From NCBI RefSeq assembly GCF_000495835.1, contig NZ_AWGC01000026.1, forward strand, positions 33,814-97,813: a stretch of DNA of 64,000 nt, written 5' to 3'. This stretch comes from Asticcacaulis sp. AC402 (GTDB lineage: Bacteria; Pseudomonadota; Alphaproteobacteria; Caulobacterales; Caulobacteraceae). This document shows, piece after piece, positions 61,701 through 64,000 of the stretch (position 1 is the stretch's first letter; the number at the start of each line of letters is the position of its first letter). Below the pieces are notes generated by a model. The model saw only the letters and a program-made list of their open reading frames with translations, made no database searches and had not been told where the DNA came from. A program made the translations under genes and the position numbers.

Positions 61701-64000
61701 GCGGCGGCGACTACAGCTTTGCCCCGTCCGAGGACTATATCGGCAAGGTCACCTTCAGCTTCGGCGTCACCGACGGCAACGTCACCGTGGACGGCGCCCT
61801 GTCGACCTACGTCATCAGCGACACCGACGACCTGGTCACGACCTACAACCCGCTGACCCAGGGTGCGGTCAACACTGTGACGACGGGCGCCCAGAATTCT
61901 TCGTCCGTGGCGAAACTGACCGGCGGCGGCTATGTCGTCACCTGGACCGGCACCGACCTGGTCGGCAGCACCGCCAGCGTTGGCATCAAGGCCCAGCGCT
62001 TCAACAATGACGGTACCACCAACGGGTCTGAATTCCAGGTCAACACCACCAACTCCAACCAGCAGTATCAGCCGACCATCACCGGCCTGTCCGGTGGCGG
62101 CTATGCCATTGCCTGGGCGTCAAACGTCCAGGACGGCTCGGCCTACGGTGTCTATCTCAAGCAGTACAACGCCGCCGGCACCGTCGTCCTGGCCGAAACC
62201 CGGGTCAATACGAATACCGGTTCTGACCAGCACCAGCCGGTCATCACCGCCTTCAGCGATGGCAGCTATATGGTCTCGTGGGCCAGCGCCTCGATCAACA
62301 CCGGCGACGGCTCCAGCTTCGGCATCGCCGCCCAAAGGTTCAATGCCAACGGCACGACCTCGGGCTCGGAATTCCTGATCAACGTTTACACCACGAGCGA
62401 CCAGCAAAGCCCGGCCATCACGGCGCTGGCTGACAACAGCTTTGTCGTCACCTGGCACAGCAACGGCCAGGAAGGCTCGGGCCTGGGCTACGGCATCTAT
62501 GCCCAACGCTATAACGCGTCCGGCGTCGCCCAGGGTGAAGTCCGTGTCAATACCGTCACCACCGGCAACCAGCGCTTCCCGGCCACGGCCGCCCTCGACG
62601 ACGGTGGCTATGTCATCGCCTGGCAGGACAGTTCCACCACCGACGTCCACTTCCAGCGCTATAACGCCTCAGGCGTCGCCCAGGGCGCTAACACCACGGC
62701 CAACAGCGGCGCCACGACCGGCACCCAGACCGACCCGGCCATCGCGTCCTTGAGCACCGGCGGCTTTGTCATCGTCTGGACCAGCAGCACTGACGGCAAC
62801 GGTTCGGGCATCTACGCCCAGCGCTTCCATGCTGACGGCACCACCGACGGGGATGCCCTGCTGGTCAACACCACCACCACCGGCGAACAGGTCGCCCCCT
62901 CGGTCGCCACCCTGACCAATGGCAGCTTCGTCGTTACCTGGACCTCGCCGGACGCCTCGGGCACCGGCATCTTCCAGAAGATCATCGAAGCCAATACCGC
63001 ACCCTACCTCGAAGCCGACCAACGTGCCTTGCCGTCGACCACCGAAGACACGCCGATCCAGATCCACGCCTCCGACCTGATCGTCGGCGTAGCGGACGGT
63101 GAAAACGACAGCCTGGATGTCACCAGCATCACCGGCGACAATTTCACGGCGTCCGCCATCGGAAGCATGTGGACCATCACCCAGGATGAAAACTTCAACG
63201 GCACCCTGACCCTGAACTACACGGTCTCGGACGGTCGTGGCGGCACCCTGGACCTGACCCAGGAACTGGTCGTCACCGCCGTCAATGATGCACCGATCGT
63301 GACCGGCGACCTCGACGACACGGCGACCGAAGGCGGCTCCAGCGTCGTCATCGACGCGCTCGACAATGTCACCGATGCAGAAGACGACGACCTGACCATC
63401 ATCGCGGAAGACACCCTGCCGGACGGTGTCACCCTGTCGGGCTCCACCTTCACCTTCGACCCAACCGACGAAGCCTACGACTACCTGGCCGACGGCGAAA
63501 CCACCGACATCGTCATCGACTATGAGATCAGCGACGGCACGACGACGGCCGAATCCTCGATCACCATCACGGTCACCGGCACCAATGATGGCCCTGTTAT
63601 CGCCGATGGCGGCGACATCACCGGCGCGGTCACCGAAGATGACGTGGAACTCGTGACGTCGCTCCTTGCGGCACCGGTAACGGACAATCTCACCGCGACA
63701 GGCCAACTCGACTTCGGCGATGTCGACCTGAGCGATGAACACACGGTTACGGTCACGGCTGGCAATGTGCTTTCCGCCCCTTCGGTCTATTATGGCGAAC
63801 TGACAGCAGAGGTCAGCAATGCCTCGACCGACGACGGCGCGGGCACCATCGCCTGGACCTTCACGGTGGCCAATGACGACGTCCAGTTCCTGGGCCTTGG
63901 AGAGAGCCTGACCCAGACCTATGAGATCGAGGTCGACGACGGCAAGGGTGGTACAGCGACGGAGACCGTCACCATCACCATTAACGGCCGCAATGACACG
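58742..64000 (+). CDS. Giant repeat adhesin, N-terminal 1,750 residues (continues beyond the window)
   Basis: One open frame runs from ATG 58742 (AAGGG upstream) to the window end. There is no signal peptide, as in type I-secreted RTX adhesins. Residues 10-115 form a PPC domain (DDIDWVKVVITEEGTYQFSL, then LQAGTYFLAAA). Cadherin/Ig-like repeats with VNDAPTG-type joints and Asp-rich loops follow to about 610, then a second PPC domain (about 614-721) and more cadherin-like repeats. Residues 1050-1418 hold seven repeats of about 52 residues with the pattern GG(Y/F)V(V/I)xW and GIYAQRF, followed by VCBS-like repeats. Calcium-bound, elongated and surface exposed is the likely form, with a role in attachment. 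The secretion signal would lie past the window. Confidence 0.88.
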   Translation, partial: MVDIAADTATTAEIEIEGVFDGILETHDDIDWVKVVITEEGTYQFSLTVTDGDLNDGYLILYDAEGIQISLNDNGGGGQADVMQSTLQAGTYFLAAAAQGGINAGTYHMTASLIQSNAAPTFSGTDTLPGVAEGDNAQYTLLDLLGNAADDDNDDTLSIDGDVLVKDGDDDIIGTAALNNDTYTITLSDENYNGDVYLTYTVTDGTDTVAGSATYNVSAVNDAPTGAPNGTINDGVEDTPQVVLESTLLAGFSDVDNTLSVTGLSSEQGTFEATDGGWTFTPEENYNGTVIISYNVSDGTESLVGQTRSFNLAAFNDAPTGTPTGTVADGTEDQTQIIAETTLLDGFSDVDGTLFVSAIEADHGAFEETEGGWIFTPEENYSSTVEITYTVSDGFASQSGQTRTFNLSPVNDTPTNSGNVSLNDTIEGASVTTTVTALLANADDIDGDTLSIQDGEISVTDGDGTIIGSASISGDDVTITLTDLDYNGEVNLDYIITDGEATVAGSASYNLDAVNDDPTGTAAVIADKVEDTPFSLTRAQLLANISDIEDADEDLTITIGAVTGGTFILNGISGDYDFTPTTDFVGAASITYTVTDIDDGDIEVTSNFTIIAADLPNDDTTTAQVMVDGEAFTSLLGTNDDIDWVKVVITEAGTYAFDLALTDGGLNDGHMMLFDASSNFLTYDGDSGPGLDPRIVVTLEPGTYYLDIVNNNPVAGTYSLTATSVNDAPTFGDQDTLTGVDEGTNAQFTLSELLGNASDPENDTLSIDGPVVVRNSDDSIIGTAALDDDTYTIALDDEDYNGDVFLTYTITDGTETVAGSATYTVNSVNDEPTGTAAVITDKAEDANFSLTRDQLLANISDVEDPEKEELIITIGTVVGGTFVFNEGTEDYDFTPTANFHGDASITYTVTDSEDAEIEVTSEFTITSVNDGGPVLTGDPTDLGNPIANDTFAFTADDLLEGYTDVDDDDLSISGAVTSNHGTVTDLGGGDYSFAPSEDYIGKVTFSFGVTDGNVTVDGALSTYVISDTDDLVTTYNPLTQGAVNTVTTGAQNSSSVAKLTGGGYVVTWTGTDLVGSTASVGIKAQRFNNDGTTNGSEFQVNTTNSNQQYQPTITGLSGGGYAIAWASNVQDGSAYGVYLKQYNAAGTVVLAETRVNTNTGSDQHQPVITAFSDGSYMVSWASASINTGDGSSFGIAAQRFNANGTTSGSEFLINVYTTSDQQSPAITALADNSFVVTWHSNGQEGSGLGYGIYAQRYNASGVAQGEVRVNTVTTGNQRFPATAALDDGGYVIAWQDSSTTDVHFQRYNASGVAQGANTTANSGATTGTQTDPAIASLSTGGFVIVWTSSTDGNGSGIYAQRFHADGTTDGDALLVNTTTTGEQVAPSVATLTNGSFVVTWTSPDASGTGIFQKIIEANTAPYLEADQRALPSTTEDTPIQIHASDLIVGVADGENDSLDVTSITGDNFTASAIGSMWTITQDENFNGTLTLNYTVSDGRGGTLDLTQELVVTAVNDAPIVTGDLDDTATEGGSSVVIDALDNVTDAEDDDLTIIAEDTLPDGVTLSGSTFTFDPTDEAYDYLADGETTDIVIDYEISDGTTTAESSITITVTGTNDGPVIADGGDITGAVTEDDVELVTSLLAAPVTDNLTATGQLDFGDVDLSDEHTVTVTAGNVLSAPSVYYGELTAEVSNASTDDGAGTIAWTFTVANDDVQFLGLGESLTQTYEIEVDDGKGGTATETVTITINGRNDT

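Noticed and set aside
61886..62995. Tandem repeats considered as a CRISPR array or minisatellite
   Set aside because: The period is about 156 bases, spacers are not unique, and the repetition is at protein level within one open frame.
58994..63742. Several long minus-strand frames (for example 58994-59944, 61037-61681, 62669-63742) with Val/Gly/Asp-rich repeats
   Set aside because: They are mirror images of the repetitive adhesin frame, which is continuous and rich in recognised domains.

Overview
The window is 64 kb of high-GC chromosome from an alphaproteobacterium. The best fit is Caulobacterales, with an Asticcacaulis- or Caulobacter-like genome. This is inference from family knowledge: a phaR / phaA-phaB polyester locus, a DUF4164-zapA pair beside tkt, a DUF4908 protein, many Tat-exported hydrolases, CtrA-like TTAA motifs, and a dispersed 120-bp intergenic repeat of a kind common in these genomes. 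I see no rRNA, tRNA, CRISPR, complete insertion sequence or prophage.

Layout. 0-6 kb: the end of a membrane protein gene, an exported nucleosidase, a Tat-exported permuted D-amino-acid oxidase that overlaps dusA, an aspartic protease, and two paralogous small secreted proteins. 6-20 kb: a chemoreceptor, an AIM24 protein, a SleB-type cell-wall hydrolase, uvrB, lipoproteins and membrane proteins, a GH5 cellulase, sodC and a glutamate-synthase-like flavoprotein. 20-31 kb: two DUF885 metallopeptidase-like paralogues, folB-queD-like, and fba, pgk and gap with a duplicated gap 3' end. 31-35 kb: an EnvZ/OmpR-like pair divergent from an EF-hand protein. 35-42 kb: tkt, DUF4164, zapA, a Fe-S scaffold, yidD, thrS and a glycosyltransferase. 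42.3-43.9 kb: an AT-rich island with a two-TM protein, a HEAT-like protein and a decapitated methyltransferase. 44-47 kb: a GT39 transferase divergent from its likely polyprenyl-phosphate sugar synthase. 47.5-51 kb: phaR, phaA and phaB. 51-58 kb: a serine hydrolase, a DUF4908 protein, gloB, a methyltransferase, sixA, pyrD and an O-antigen ligase family protein. From 58.7 kb past the window end runs a giant repeat adhesin carrying two PPC domains and a seven-repeat, probably beta-propeller, block.

The genes form several working groups: central carbon metabolism (fba, pgk, gap, tkt), polyhydroxybutyrate synthesis and its control (phaR, phaA, phaB), envelope polysaccharide or lipid glycosylation (two GT2, GT39, O-antigen ligase), envelope sensing (kinase, regulator, EF-hand protein, chemoreceptor) and secreted degradation (GH5, SleB, DUF885, serine hydrolase).

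The most unusual signals are in the DNA between genes. A 120-bp element with TAGAGCG/CGCTCTA ends supplies the stop codon of five different genes. A second element of about 149 bp with TACCAA/TTGGTA ends sits inside a relative of the first. Three long imperfect palindromes share a core but carry different, compensated tips. The most unusual protein is the D-amino-acid oxidase homologue, whose normally C-terminal signature comes before its FAD-binding motif.
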